Assembly: GCA_964200075.2 (NCBI GenBank)
Contig: CAXNAA020000180.1
Location: 1 to 25,098 of the forward strand
Reading direction: 5' to 3'
Origin: Sphacelaria rigidula
Taxonomy: Eukaryota; Phaeophyceae; Sphacelariales
Length of the DNA stretch: 25,098 nucleotides
The notes beneath the pieces were generated by a model that had not been told where the DNA came from, ran no database searches, and was given only the letters and a program-made list of their open reading frames with translations. Position 1 is the first letter of the stretch, and every line of letters begins with the position of its first letter. A program made the position numbers and the translations under genes. Positions 7,768 to 16,000 of the stretch are shown here, one piece after another.

Positions 7768-8053
7768 CCGAATTCGAACTGACGCCGGTTGAGAGCCGCA
7801 CGCCGTACTCCAGATCGGATTGTGACGGCTCTATCCCTCTCGGATCCCCCTCCCTTGTCCGTGGATTTGCGAGCGCCAAAAATCGTGTTGAGGTATAAGT
7901 GTAGTATGTGTGTAGACTCAGCGTGTTTTTGCTCGGTATTCGCCGTTTTGGCCCCGACTATCCTAGGGATGTAAAGTGTAGGCTTATAGATGTCTCAATG
8001 ATACCTCTCATGCGTTTAGAACCATTATGTAGTACCCTCGCAAATGGCTACTA
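7768..8053. other. unassigned spacer before the inverted-repeat element
   Basis: Nothing recognisable was found up to the TA at 8052-8053 that abuts the left inverted repeat. Confidence 0.4.
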
Positions 8054-8089
8054 CACACGTGGACAAGTAGCACCCTGTGGGGCACGTCT

Positions 8090-8268
8090 ACAGGGTTCAG
8101 GGAAACTGTGCAGTGTTTCTCGCGGGGATCTGGCTGTAGTTTTATTTTTTGCACCCCACAGGACGCTTCACAGGGTTCAGGGAAACTGTGCAGGGTTTCT
8201 CGCAGGGATTCGATTGTAGGGTATTATTTTGTGCCACACAGGGCGCTTCACAGGGTTTCGTCTCTCCG
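8090..8268 (+). repeat. 80-bp subterminal tandem repeat, two full copies plus a partial
   Basis: CAGGGTTCAGGGAAACTGTG recurs at 8091 and 8171, and a shortened CAGGGTTTCG at 8251, each exactly 80 bp apart. The first two units also share the TTTCTCGC(A/G)GGGAT stretch and a T-rich block ending in CACAGG. The repeat begins within the left inverted terminus of the candidate transposon. Confidence 0.8.
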
Positions 8269-8381
8269 TGTAGAATTCATCGCTGTTAATATGCTGTACA
8301 GCCTTTACAGCGCACATACAATATACTCCCTACAGCATGGGCATGGTACTGGCAGAAAAAAATGGTCAAGATAATATAGCA

Positions 8382-8446
8382 GTGGAATCCGAACTCACGA
8401 TTTTGTGCCTTGGAGTGCGTCAGTAGCAGCGCAGTGAGCTATCTGG
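8382..8446 (-). other. tRNA-like sequence with A- and B-box patterns
   Basis: Read on the minus strand, TAGCTCACTG (8441-8432) resembles the D-arm A box. GTGAGTTCGGATTCCAC (8398-8382) resembles a T arm with B box. They are about 33 nt apart, the spacing of a tRNA. The nearly invariant A of the TTCRA loop is G, and no good anticodon or acceptor stem could be drawn. A tRNA-derived SINE head or decayed tRNA is therefore more likely than a working tRNA gene. It sits inside the 8054-9386 element. Confidence 0.35.
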
Positions 8447-8689
8447 CTTGCCGTAGCTTGTGGAATATTTCGTGCTTCTATTAACTGTCAAGAAAAAACC
8501 TCTCTAAACAAAAGCATAGTCGGTTGAGTGATTTTGGTAGACTGCGCACCTCGGGGTTTTCAAAAGCAATATAGACTCATATGCGAGGTATATACCGTTC
8601 CAATAGCATCTTATCACGCCAAGTTCGTTCTTGAAGCACAGGTGTGGACATACACACGTAACCAATGTGTGGGATCTCTACTCAGCGAA

Positions 8690-9171
8690 AGCTGTTGCGA
8701 AATATTCATCCTTTGGGACTATAGGATGAATTGCTCTCAACAACTTTTGTTGCGTATGTGATCCCATACGCTGGTAACGATGCAGTATGCGGGATATGCA
8801 TAGCTGACGCTGCTTGCAATAAATCTCTTTTCCCGCAATTTCCGAATGAAATTGGAGGGCAAAGTGAACATTTATTTCGAGCTTCCTCTGCTGTTCTAAT
8901 TCCAACTCTGCCAGTGTGCATAGGATTTTCGCAGCAGAATAAGCTGTTCGAATAGATCCTTCTTTTTCCCCAATTTAGATGGGCGAAAAAAACATCTATT
9001 TTGAACAGGTTCTTCTGCTGTTTGAAATATATCCTTTTTTTGCCCAAATATAATGGGCGAAAAAAGGATCTGTTTTGAATAGCTTCTCTTGATGTCCGAG
9101 ATAGAATCCTTTTTGCTCGATTCAAATCGGGCAAAAAGGAATTTATGTCGGACAGCAGGAGAAGCTATTCC
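8690..9171. repeat. array of palindromic units, about 75-bp period
   Basis: Three clear units begin at about 8956, 9031 and 9105. Each opens with ATCCTTTTTTTGCCC-like sequence, has a short AT loop and closes with the reverse complement GGGCGAAAAAAGGAT. The first two then continue with a spacer like TTTTGAATAGCTTCTCTTG. The cleanest inner hairpin is 9031-9069. The last unit is enclosed in a larger hairpin, 9077-9170, whose outer arms are GAATAGCTTCTC and GAGAAGCTATTC. Fainter relatives lie at about 8820-8870 (CAATTTC...GAAATTG) and 8693-8748. The array ends just before the right subterminal region of the candidate transposon. Confidence 0.75.
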
Positions 9172-9388
9172 AAAAAAATAAATTTACAGATTTCATACCA
9201 AAATAATTTGGAGTTTTCGAAATTGAGAAGGCCTCTCCACAGGGGTGCTTGCAGGGTTTCGACAAAAACGCTATGCAAAATGCTATTACAGCTACTAGGG
9301 TTTGCAAATGCTGCACAGGGGTTTTCACCAAGACTGTGGAGAACCCTGTGCAGCTCGTCCTACAGGGTGCTATTTGTCCACGTGTGTA

Positions 9389-9577
9389 CGCCTATTGATA
9401 CTCCCTGCTGAGGTTTTTCGAGGGGAAGGGCAGTCTCAAATCAGCAATTAGAATGTAGTCGTTCTTGGTTCTGTTCGTGCCACTCGCGTGTTTAGGGGCA
9501 TCACCGTTCATACGGAATGAATCAAGAACGGTAGATGACAACCGCCGAACATGTGAGGGGAGAAGATAAAATATGGT
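9389..9577. other. unassigned spacer
   Basis: No gene or repeat was identified between the right transposon end and the next inverted repeat. Confidence 0.4.
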
Positions 9578-9736
9578 TGTAGTGGAGTTGTACCGGATGT
9601 ATGGCAAGTACAGGCTCACTAGGCAAGGCAGGGGGGTAGACAGTAGGCTGGATAACTGAGCCGTACAGTAGGCAAAGGCACTCTGCCTTGCCTAGTGAGC
9701 CTGTGCTTGCAATACATCCGGTACGACTCATCTACA
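9578..9736. repeat. 159-bp inverted repeat with about 50-bp arms
   Basis: The left arm (9578-about 9631) contains TACCGGATGTATGGCAAGTA and then CAGGCTCACTAGGCAAGGCAG. The right arm (about 9683-9736) is its reverse complement with a handful of mismatches, ending GGTACGACTCATCTACA. The loop is about 50 bp. It has the size and form of a hairpin MITE or foldback element. No convincing target duplication was found next to the arms. Confidence 0.8.
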
Positions 9737-10566
9737 TAGGCGTTTGACTCGAGAGTCTCTTCTTTCGAGATTGTGTTTCCCTTTGTGCAGGTTGTTTCTC
9801 TGTCGAATCAAGTGCGCGTGGTCTCTACTCTACAGTTTTTTAATTCCCGGCCTCCATTTGGTTTTAGGTCGAACCTACTTCGGTGTTTCCCAATTCGCAT
9901 AGTCGTCAGTTTGTTTGCTACTGTGAAGCCTTACCCCCTGTGCTACCCTGTGCATTTTGCTCTACGACTTGCGACGCTTACTGCAGCGTTTGACTGCACG
10001 CCTACATCATTATTATGACAATTGGCGTCGATAAACGGCCTTTCTTCTGCCTGGTTGGTAGGTCTTCGTGTTTCTTGGCGTTGTGTTTGTCTGCTCACGC
10101 CGCCCCGTAATCAGCAGGTCACTTTTTTTCTGCGTTTTTCACTTGTGTTACTCTGACTGTGATGGGTGTCGGGTTACTCTAGGTTTATTTGCATTATACA
10201 ACAGTAGACTCTGGTGTACGTTGCCCCCGCTTCGCGTATTAATGATACGTATATGCCCCTCCGTCGGTACACTGCTTGGAGCTGCTGAGCGATTTGCTGT
10301 AGCTGCCCTTCGATTCTGTCCCCGCTTGTTTACATCCAAGTAAGTGCCCCATGGTGACACACTTCGCTGGATTACTAACTACGCGTAGGTCTGGCCAGAA
10401 CTGCGTCCTAATTCTGCTATGTGCATGTAGCCAACCGTCGCCCTGTCTCACTCCAGTGTGTTCACCCTGCCTTCGAACAGGGTATCGCTCGTGACACTGT
10501 GCCACGTGCAAACTGCGTGTGCCCGCCGATCACTATTACATCAGTGGTAGTCAGTAGTTGGTTTCG
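9737..10566 (+). other. pyrimidine-rich stretch, possible LTR/leader of a third retroelement
   Basis: About 800 bp are rich in T and C on the plus strand and have no good ORF. The stretch ends CATCAGTGGTAGTCAGTAG (about 10532-10550), which resembles a methionine-tRNA primer binding site (TGGTATCAGAG) with one extra base. An ATG follows at 10567. That order (LTR, primer site, short leader, gag ATG) suggests a truncated retroelement. No second LTR copy was found, so this stays speculative. Confidence 0.25.
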
Positions 10567-10656
10567 ATGGCTCATGCTGTTGTAGCAACGCGGGTGGCCA
10601 CTGGGGTGCCTGTAACCTCAAATTCGGACGTTACAGACCTTGTGCAACGTCTGTAA
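10567..10656 (+). pseudogene. possible gag start, 29 codons
   Basis: The frame runs from ATG 10567 to TAA 10654-10656 and begins MAHAVVATRVATGVPVTSN. Most of it lies in the left arm of the 10591-10696 inverted repeat. The opposite arm, read on the minus strand, encodes the similar RVATGVPATSNLDVTDV. It may be the first codons of a capsid gene truncated by the inverted duplication, or merely a chance frame. Confidence 0.2.
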
Positions 10657-10696
10657 CGTCCAAATTTGAGGTTGCAGGCACCCCAGTGGCCACCCG
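10591..10696. repeat. 106-bp near-perfect inverted repeat (hairpin)
   Basis: The left arm starts CGGGTGGCCACTGGGGTGCC and the right arm ends with its reverse complement. Arms of about 47 bp differ at two positions, with a loop of about 12 bases (CCTTGTGCAACG). A 13-C homopolymer lies 32 bp to the right. Confidence 0.9.
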
Positions 10697-11170
10697 TGAT
10701 TCGGTTGATTTGTCTTGTGCCGAAATAACCCCCCCCCCCCCTGTACCTGGACGAACACCCCAGATATTAGTAGATGCGCAACCGCCCCCCCTCCCCCCCC
10801 GCGCGCTCTTTTTTGTGTTGCGGTACCCCACCGCTAGGTCCTGACTGACTTCTAAGGCATACCTTACCTTTTGCCTTGGAGCCCCTTTTCAGAGAGGGGT
10901 TGTGTGAGAGGGGGTTATGGCGCCTGAGATGTCTTGTCTGGGCGAGGCAAGCCTCGGTATCACGAAAACGGGAATAAGGCAAGCAGAAACAAACGCCAAC
11001 TTCTATCAAGAGGGGGCTTGGGGTTATTTCTCGTACGGACCTCCTTTTTTAAAAATCACACAGCGACAAGCATACTGCAGACCATCTTCAACGTTCAGCT
11101 ACTGCACTGCACTGCTGTGCAGTCGCGTACTACTGCTAGCATACCACCATTCTGACAGTCCAGCGGGATC
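10697..11170. other. unassigned, with poly-C tracts
   Basis: C runs of 13 (10729-10741) and 7 plus 8 separated by one T (10784-10800) flank a short unremarkable stretch. CTGCACTGCACTGCTGTGCAG lies near 11102-11122. I see no gene. The runs are places where base calls or assembly may be unreliable. Confidence 0.5.
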
Positions 11171-11299
11171 ATGTCTACGGTAGAGGGTCGAAGCGCTGCT
11201 GGTTCTGCAGCTGCTGCATCATCCACCGCTCCCGCTGCCGCTTCCGAGACACCGCTGCAGCATCCGGCAGCAGCCCCGTTCCCGGTCCTTGTTCAATAA
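11171..11299 (+). CDS. short Ala-rich ORF, 42 codons
   Basis: The frame runs from ATG 11171 to TAA 11297-11299 (MSTVEGRSAAGSAAAASSTA, then a Pro/Ala-rich tail). I do not recognise it. Low-complexity Ala/Ser/Pro is common at Gag N-termini in this window (compare the start of element II gag), so it may be a gag fragment. The stop overlaps AATAAATAAA, which could serve as a polyadenylation signal. The coding status is doubtful. Confidence 0.2.
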   Translation: MSTVEGRSAAGSAAAASSTAPAAASETPLQHPAAAPFPVLVQ

Positions 11300-11373
11300 A
11301 TAAAATTCAATCCCAACTGAACATCCAACCGTCCATCCTCAAAAAATCTTCAATAAATAAATAAATAAATAAT
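11294..11373 (+). repeat. AATA-rich tails
   Basis: AATAAATAAAA at 11295-11305 and an (AATA)n run at about 11352-11373 bracket TTCAATCCCAACTGAACATC. Short A-rich tandem tails of this kind often end LINEs or SINEs, but no body of such an element was recognised upstream. Confidence 0.4.
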
Positions 11374-12551
11374 TACAGTAGTAGTGGGCGGTCTAACTAA
11401 ATGATTTTGCGGAATTTTGTGAATTTGTCGTAATTGACGATTTTCTTGGGCTCTTTTCGCTTTCCACCGCTCGTAACTTCGGGGACCTGAAGAAATTTGT
11501 ATCCGCTCCACATTCCAAGAAAAAAAAAATCTGTACTCAATATTGGATGACTTACGGGCCGACCGGTTATCGGAGATGCTGCCACGTTTCAGCCGAGATT
11601 CTTACTCTTCGGTATTGTCGGTTGCTCGAGCCTGTCCCAATCATATTTGTAAAGAAATATACATTTTGTTTTTTTCTACCTTATCATTGCGCTAGAGCAA
11701 AAAAACTGTGCTTCACGGTCAATAACACCCTCTTGATAAATGGGATATTTACTCGTTTCGCCTGATAAAACCAACTGATACTGACTCCGGCACAGTGTTT
11801 CGAAGATGATCTGTTTATTGTACCAAACTTTACCGACGCTAGTAATTTCGAGTTGTATCGAAGAGCTGTGATGAAGAGCTGTTGTGCTATATTTACAAGG
11901 ACACAGCTTGCAATCCAAGGAACAGGCTCACAAGGCAAGTGGACAACAGTCAGGCTGTCACAGCTTGCACAAGTGCTGAACACAGGCTCAGCAATCAAAC
12001 ACAGGCTCAGCGATCAATATAGCAGACGGGTTCTCACGCGATGGTTCTTCACTTATTCTGGCTTAGCTTGTTTCTAACTCCAGTATCCAATCAATCAATC
12101 CAACCGTCTCACCGATACTCAGGCTTCTTTTGCTGGCGTGGCAGTAGGGTAGTGACCGATGGTGCGAGCTTTGTTCGTGTTCAGCGAATAAAGCCAATAT
12201 CATCTCTGCAATATACAGATTCACACTCGTACGTGACCAACTTTGATCAGACCTGCAGTATTGTACCTTAGAATACTTTGAACACGAAAAAGCCAAAAAT
12301 GCAGATAGCCAGACTCGACAACGCGTCTGAAGCGCCATGAGAATAGGTTAGTATGCGTCTTCATGACACTAACCCACCCAGACGAACCTTTATCACAGCT
12401 GCGAGGGTATATCCTCAGAGAAGCGAAAACTAAGGTTTTTCTTTACACCTGAAGTCATGAGCTGCTAATAAAGCATACCTAAGGGAACACTCCCGTACCT
12501 AACACTCCCGTACCAACAAACCTGTACCCACTGCCACACCTCAAAAGAAGG
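11374..12551. other. unassigned; short direct repeats near 11980
   Basis: No gene was recognised. ACACAGGCTCAGC(A/G)ATCAA occurs twice in tandem at about 11980-12017. CAGGCTCACAAGGCAAG at about 11925 resembles the arms of the 9578-9736 hairpin. The stretch ending CTGCAATATACAGATTCACA then CTCGTACG (about 12207-12236), with TTTGATCAGACC after it, has the look of an LTR end followed by a primer site, but I cannot support that with a second copy. Confidence 0.35.
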
Positions 12552-12653
12552 GAAGCATAGACTGCTTCGAGTAGCAGAAAAAACTGCTCCGACACGCGGA
12601 AGCACAAACTGCTTCTGCGTGCTAGCGATCAACGAAGAAGCACAAATTGCTTC
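12552..12653. repeat. cluster of short palindromes GAAGCA-N5-TGCTTC
   Basis: Perfect arms GAAGCA/TGCTTC with 5-bp loops occur at 12552-12568, 12599-12615 and 12637-12653. A related AGCAG-N6-CTGCT is at 12573-12588. Loops are TAGAC, CAAAC and CAAAT. The set lies downstream of element II on the minus strand. It might be binding sites in an LTR, or remnants of a small satellite. Confidence 0.8.
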
Positions 12654-12689
12654 GGCGTCCTAGCAAAATTTAAGGGGGAGGGAACAGGG

Positions 12690-12812
12690 AGGTACAACAG
12701 GGAGCAGAGCTTCAACCTGGGGAAATCTAAAGGTACAACAAGGAGCATGGCTTCAACCTGTGGGAATCCAAAGGTACAACAGGGAGCAGAGCTTCAACCT
12801 GGGGGAATCCAA
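12690..12812 (+). repeat. 41-bp tandem repeat, three copies
   Basis: AGGTACAACAGGGAGCAGAG followed by CTTCAACCTGGGG and (A)AATC(C/T)AA starts at 12690, 12731 and 12772, and a fourth start breaks off at 12813. The middle copy differs at a few bases. It lies about 80 bp beyond the apparent pol stop of element II, so it is either 3' untranslated sequence or part of its 3' LTR. Confidence 0.85.
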
Positions 12813-12888
12813 AGGTGCTAGACACTGCAAGATCGGAAATCTAGAAGTCGGTGATCCAACGAGATCAAGCGCCAGTCGCAAGGGGATA

Positions 12889-14076
12889 CTATGGCTCCAG
12901 CAATCGTAGATGGTGGTCGTCCAGTAATTCTTGATCGTCGTCCGATGTAGGTCGCGCTGTTGTGGTGTCGTAGAAGAGGGTTTTGATGGAGAAGGGAGGG
13001 CAGAAAATGCTTACGGAAAAGAAAATGGGGGTGGGGCAGCAGTTTCGACAAGGAAGCATGGGAGCGCAGCAGCTGCGACAAGGAAGCGTGGTTCAAAGTG
13101 GGGCGTGGACGTCGTGGGTGTGGTCGATGTTGCACTGGACACCGCGGCGAAGTCCTTTGGACTTGAGGCGCGGGTGGCACCAGGATCCGCGTGGTGCAGA
13201 TGGGCTTGTGGTGTATTGTGCTGGCCGAAGCTTGAGCAGTATGGGTCCAGGGTCATCGATGACGCGCACGATGTATGTGTCGGTCGAAACCAGGTTAGCG
13301 GAGTGGGTCTGACCCAACCACCAGAGGTTGTCGCTGCCTTTGAACCAAAGGTAGCTACCTTTGGGTAGGAGTCGCTGGTTCGCGAAGAGCTTCGTCTTAC
13401 AAGTCTTGGTGGGTACAAGTTCATAACCATCGGCGACGAAGCGTAGTCCCTGATTGCGGTGAAATTCGCGGGCTGCTGCGCCACGACGCATGTTGCGATA
13501 TATCTTGTTGTGAGCAAGATGCTGATGTCGGGATTGCGTCCAGCGAAGGAGGATTGTACGGCGGTGCAATTGCAGGCCGGATTCGCATTCCCGAGACGCT
13601 CTCCAAAGACCGTGCCATTGTGTCTTATACATGACAGTGATTTTGCCACCTCGACCACGGGTTATCTAGTGGCCGGAAATGGAGGACACGGTCAATCGAA
13701 GGGGCTGTTCCGTCACGTCGTCGGTTGTAACGTGGTAGGGCGGGGACTTGGTCGAGTAGCTGTTGAGAACATACTATGTGAGTCCGACAGGCAGGTACTT
13801 GGGCATGTCACTTGTGTCATGCGGGTTCGTGCAGGGTTTGCATCTGTGCACGGAGACGCGGGGCTTGGTGTCTTTGCCCTGGAAGCCGCGAGGCAAGTCG
13901 AGATAGAGCAGTTTGTCACTAACGGGTTTTTCATCCGGTGATGATGATGATGGTCCGACTGTCAGGATCTTGAATGATCCTGTCCAATTGAGGGACAACT
14001 TTGTCTCCATAATTATTTCGTTGGCTGCCTTGCTGGTGCCTTGGCGGATGGTCGACAAACTGTTGTAGATCCAAAC
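12889..14076 (-). pseudogene. C-terminal pol region of element II (post-integrase domain and tail)
   Basis: The region follows the integrase core in the same frame after a TGA at 14079-14077. VWIYNSLSTIRQGTSKAANE leads to LSLNWTGSFKIL (about 13985-13950), the small beta-barrel segment that follows many gypsy integrase cores. TAGs at 13776-13774 and 13668-13666 interrupt it. A Trp-rich block, LWFKGSDNLWWLGQT, precedes TYIVRVIDDPGPILLKL and YTTSPSAPRGSWC (about 13335-13175), which looks like a conserved terminal domain of this lineage. A TGA at 13095-13093 and a 30-bp internal repeat (about 13095-13045) follow. The same frame then continues to TAG 12891-12889. Its function is unknown and may concern chromatin targeting, which is speculative. 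Confidence 0.6.
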
Positions 14077-15330
14077 TCAATCACCAAATTTCCAGTCAGG
14101 GCGTTTGTGCATGGGGTTGTAGAGAGCAGTGTTAGATCTCTCTAGGCGCGAGGCGTTGATAGCGTGTTGTTCGCGCATGAGGGTAAACGCTTTGCGTTGT
14201 GGCGCATGCGCTAGCTCGTGGTAGGATATCTGATCCTGATCCAGTCCTTGGTGGTCGTCGAACGTGTGTCGCTCAAACACGGTGATAGGCAGCCGAGAGT
14301 AACGTTCAAGCTGGAGTTCGTTCGGAGAAAGGCCTGTGGCGGCATTAACCGAGTTGTTGTAGGACAACATGATATGCGAGAGATGTAGGTCCCAGTCATT
14401 TTGGCGGTCATTGACAACCATAGAGATCATCTGGGCCATGGTGTGATTCACTCTTTCGTTACCACCCTTACCGTTCGAGTGATAGGCGCTCGTGGCAATT
14501 TTGCAGATGACCAGAGGCTTGTAAAGCTCATCAGAGAGATCTGAGCAAAATTGCTGACCATTGTTTGAAAGGAGTCGCTTGGGGTAACCGTAGTGCTTAA
14601 TGTAATCGTGGACCAAAATGTCGGCCGTTCCGGCGGCAGTGAAATCTGCGGTGGTTACCGCGTACATGAACGCGTGGCGGCCGAAGCGGTCAGTGAAGAG
14701 TAAGATGTAGGTGTTGCCGCGACCTGTGGTCGGTAGAGGGCCAAAGTAGTCAAAGGACACAACGTAGCCGGGCTCGTCGGGGAGTCCCATAGAGATGACG
14801 GGCCAGCGTACTGTCTATCGTGAAGTTTTTCGGGCTTGTCATTTGAAGCATCGCCGAACCCAGAAGCGGGTTGAAATTTTCACACCAACCCACCAGTAAA
14901 AGCGTTCCAAGAGCGCGAGGGTGCGGGTGACGCCAAGGTGACATGATAAGTCTGTGTGGCAGCCTTTCATGACCCAGGGGCGCATTAATAATGGCACATA
15001 TATGCGCGTTGGTTCGTCATGGAGTAGTCGTGCGGTGCGTCCCGTGGTGGAGGCGGCAATTGCGCCTGTCAAAGGCGTGGGCCGACGCACGAGTAGTTGC
15101 ACACCTTCATCGGTAGTAAAAGGGGTGCCTTTACGCACGAGCTCGTATACGTCAGAAATAACTGGTGGTGGCAGTGTGCCAACCGGGCCCAGAAGTGTCG
15201 ATGGAAAAGGGACTAGACAGTCGAGTTGTAAGTACCGGATGGCTGCGCGACATAGCGGTTCTGCGTTCTGTTCGCGAGCCCAATCGCGGTGGGAGTAGCT
15301 GGCGAGAAACTCGCGTAGTTGACCTTCCGC
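14077..15330 (-). pseudogene. integrase pseudogene of element II
   Basis: The HHCC zinc domain is visible in 15000-14839: His and His in GCHTDLSCHLGVTRTLALLE, then Cys in WVRRCFK. The final Cys position is a TGA (14841-14839). A TAG follows at 14817-14815. The catalytic core starts with SFDYFGPL (Asp codon 14751-14749). The second catalytic residue should be Asp in an SDNG motif but reads SNNG (Asn codon 14565-14563). The third, Glu in GNERVNHTM, is exactly 36 codons later (14457-14455), so the D-x35-E spacing is kept. The core is otherwise well preserved and ends WKFGD at a TGA (14079-14077). Loss of one catalytic Asp and one zinc ligand makes it inactive. Confidence 0.82.
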
Positions 15331-16000
15331 TGGCGAGCCGACCAAACATGGTGGGGCAGGCGGCGGGGAAATAGGTGACGGGGCGGAAATACCGACGTCA
15401 ATATCTGTCCCGGAGGCCGGAGCAAAGTCGTCAGCGCCGTGCTCGGGAGCGGTAAATGTTGGCAGCGCCGTGGTGGGCGGCGGGGTTATATCAGTGTGCG
15501 GCGAAGATTGTCCGCGGCTTGTGATGCACGGTGCAGATGTTTTCGCGGAGCGTTGCGGGTTGGTCCGTGGAACTTGTGCTGGGTGGCTCATAGAGGTTGC
15601 AGGTGTTGTCGGTGGCGGCGGGGCACTCGGTGTGGTGCGGGCGGCAGACCGGAAGCGCGTGTTGTCGGAGATGAGTTGGGTGACTGGAGGCGTCTCCGCG
15701 AAGAGTTTCTCGCGAGTATTGAAAGTGCGAAAATCGACAAAATCGGAGGTAGTGGGCTTTAACCCACCCAAGACGGCGTCATATGGTAGAGGGCGAGGTC
15801 CTCCCATATGCATACCGGTTCCCGGGCACTGGAGGTCGAGGGCGTAAACGGGCGTTGAGAAACGTCTAATCGCGTAAATTCCAGGTTCCTCGGGTTCCGT
15901 TAAACGGCAAGCCGGGCTGGAATCTGCGACTGGAGGCGGCAGAGGTAGGCGGGAAAGATCAGTGTTCCCGTTGGTCTTGCCTGGACGGTGCTTAATGGTA
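15331..16000 (-). pseudogene. Pro/Thr-rich linker between RNase H and integrase, element II
   Basis: The frame is continuous with RNase H upstream and integrase downstream. After LPLPPPVADSS comes about 200 residues rich in Pro, Ser, Thr and Ala (for example PPPPTTPATSMSHPAQVPR), then SYSHRDWAREQNAEPLCRA, which returns to ordered sequence before the zinc domain. Most gypsy polyproteins have a much shorter tether here. Low complexity explains the long antisense frames on the plus strand at 15439-15847. Confidence 0.65.

Larger units (their letters stand above)
8054..9386. mobile_element. candidate non-autonomous TIR DNA transposon, 1333 bp
   Basis: The left end (8054, CACACGTGGACAAGTAGCAC then CCTGT) is the reverse complement of the right end (to 9386) for about 48 bp, with roughly 85% identity by eye, ending in a shared ACAGGGTTC block. 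Both ends are flanked outwardly by TA (8052-8053 and 9387-9388), which fits a TA target duplication. The subterminal regions are crowded with CACAGGG/CCCTGTG motifs, a pattern seen in elements whose transposase binds repeated internal sites. No transposase ORF is present. The interior holds a tRNA-like stretch and a palindromic array. Because TA is only two bases, the exact ends are uncertain. Confidence 0.6.

Noticed and set aside
8091-8268. CRISPR-like direct repeats
   Set aside because: The 80-bp units are contiguous without unique spacers of constant length, and the context is eukaryotic transposon DNA.
11397-12338. Several 60-104 codon ORFs on both strands
   Set aside because: They overlap one another, lack domains and show no consistent coding strand, so I left them as unassigned DNA.
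12671-12692. Purine-rich AAGGGGGAGGGAACAGGGAG as a polypurine tract of a plus-strand element
   Set aside because: No plus-strand pol lies upstream and no LTR pair begins after it. It is on the wrong strand for element II.
13011-13658. 215-codon minus frame at the end of element II
   Set aside because: The competing frame (13632-13093) carries the conserved Trp-rich and DDPGP blocks. This one does so only in a small part, and may take over briefly after an indel near 13180.
15439-15847. Long plus-strand frames opposite element II pol
   Set aside because: They are antisense shadows of the Pro/Thr-rich linker and have no motif. The minus-strand frame connects RNase H to integrase.
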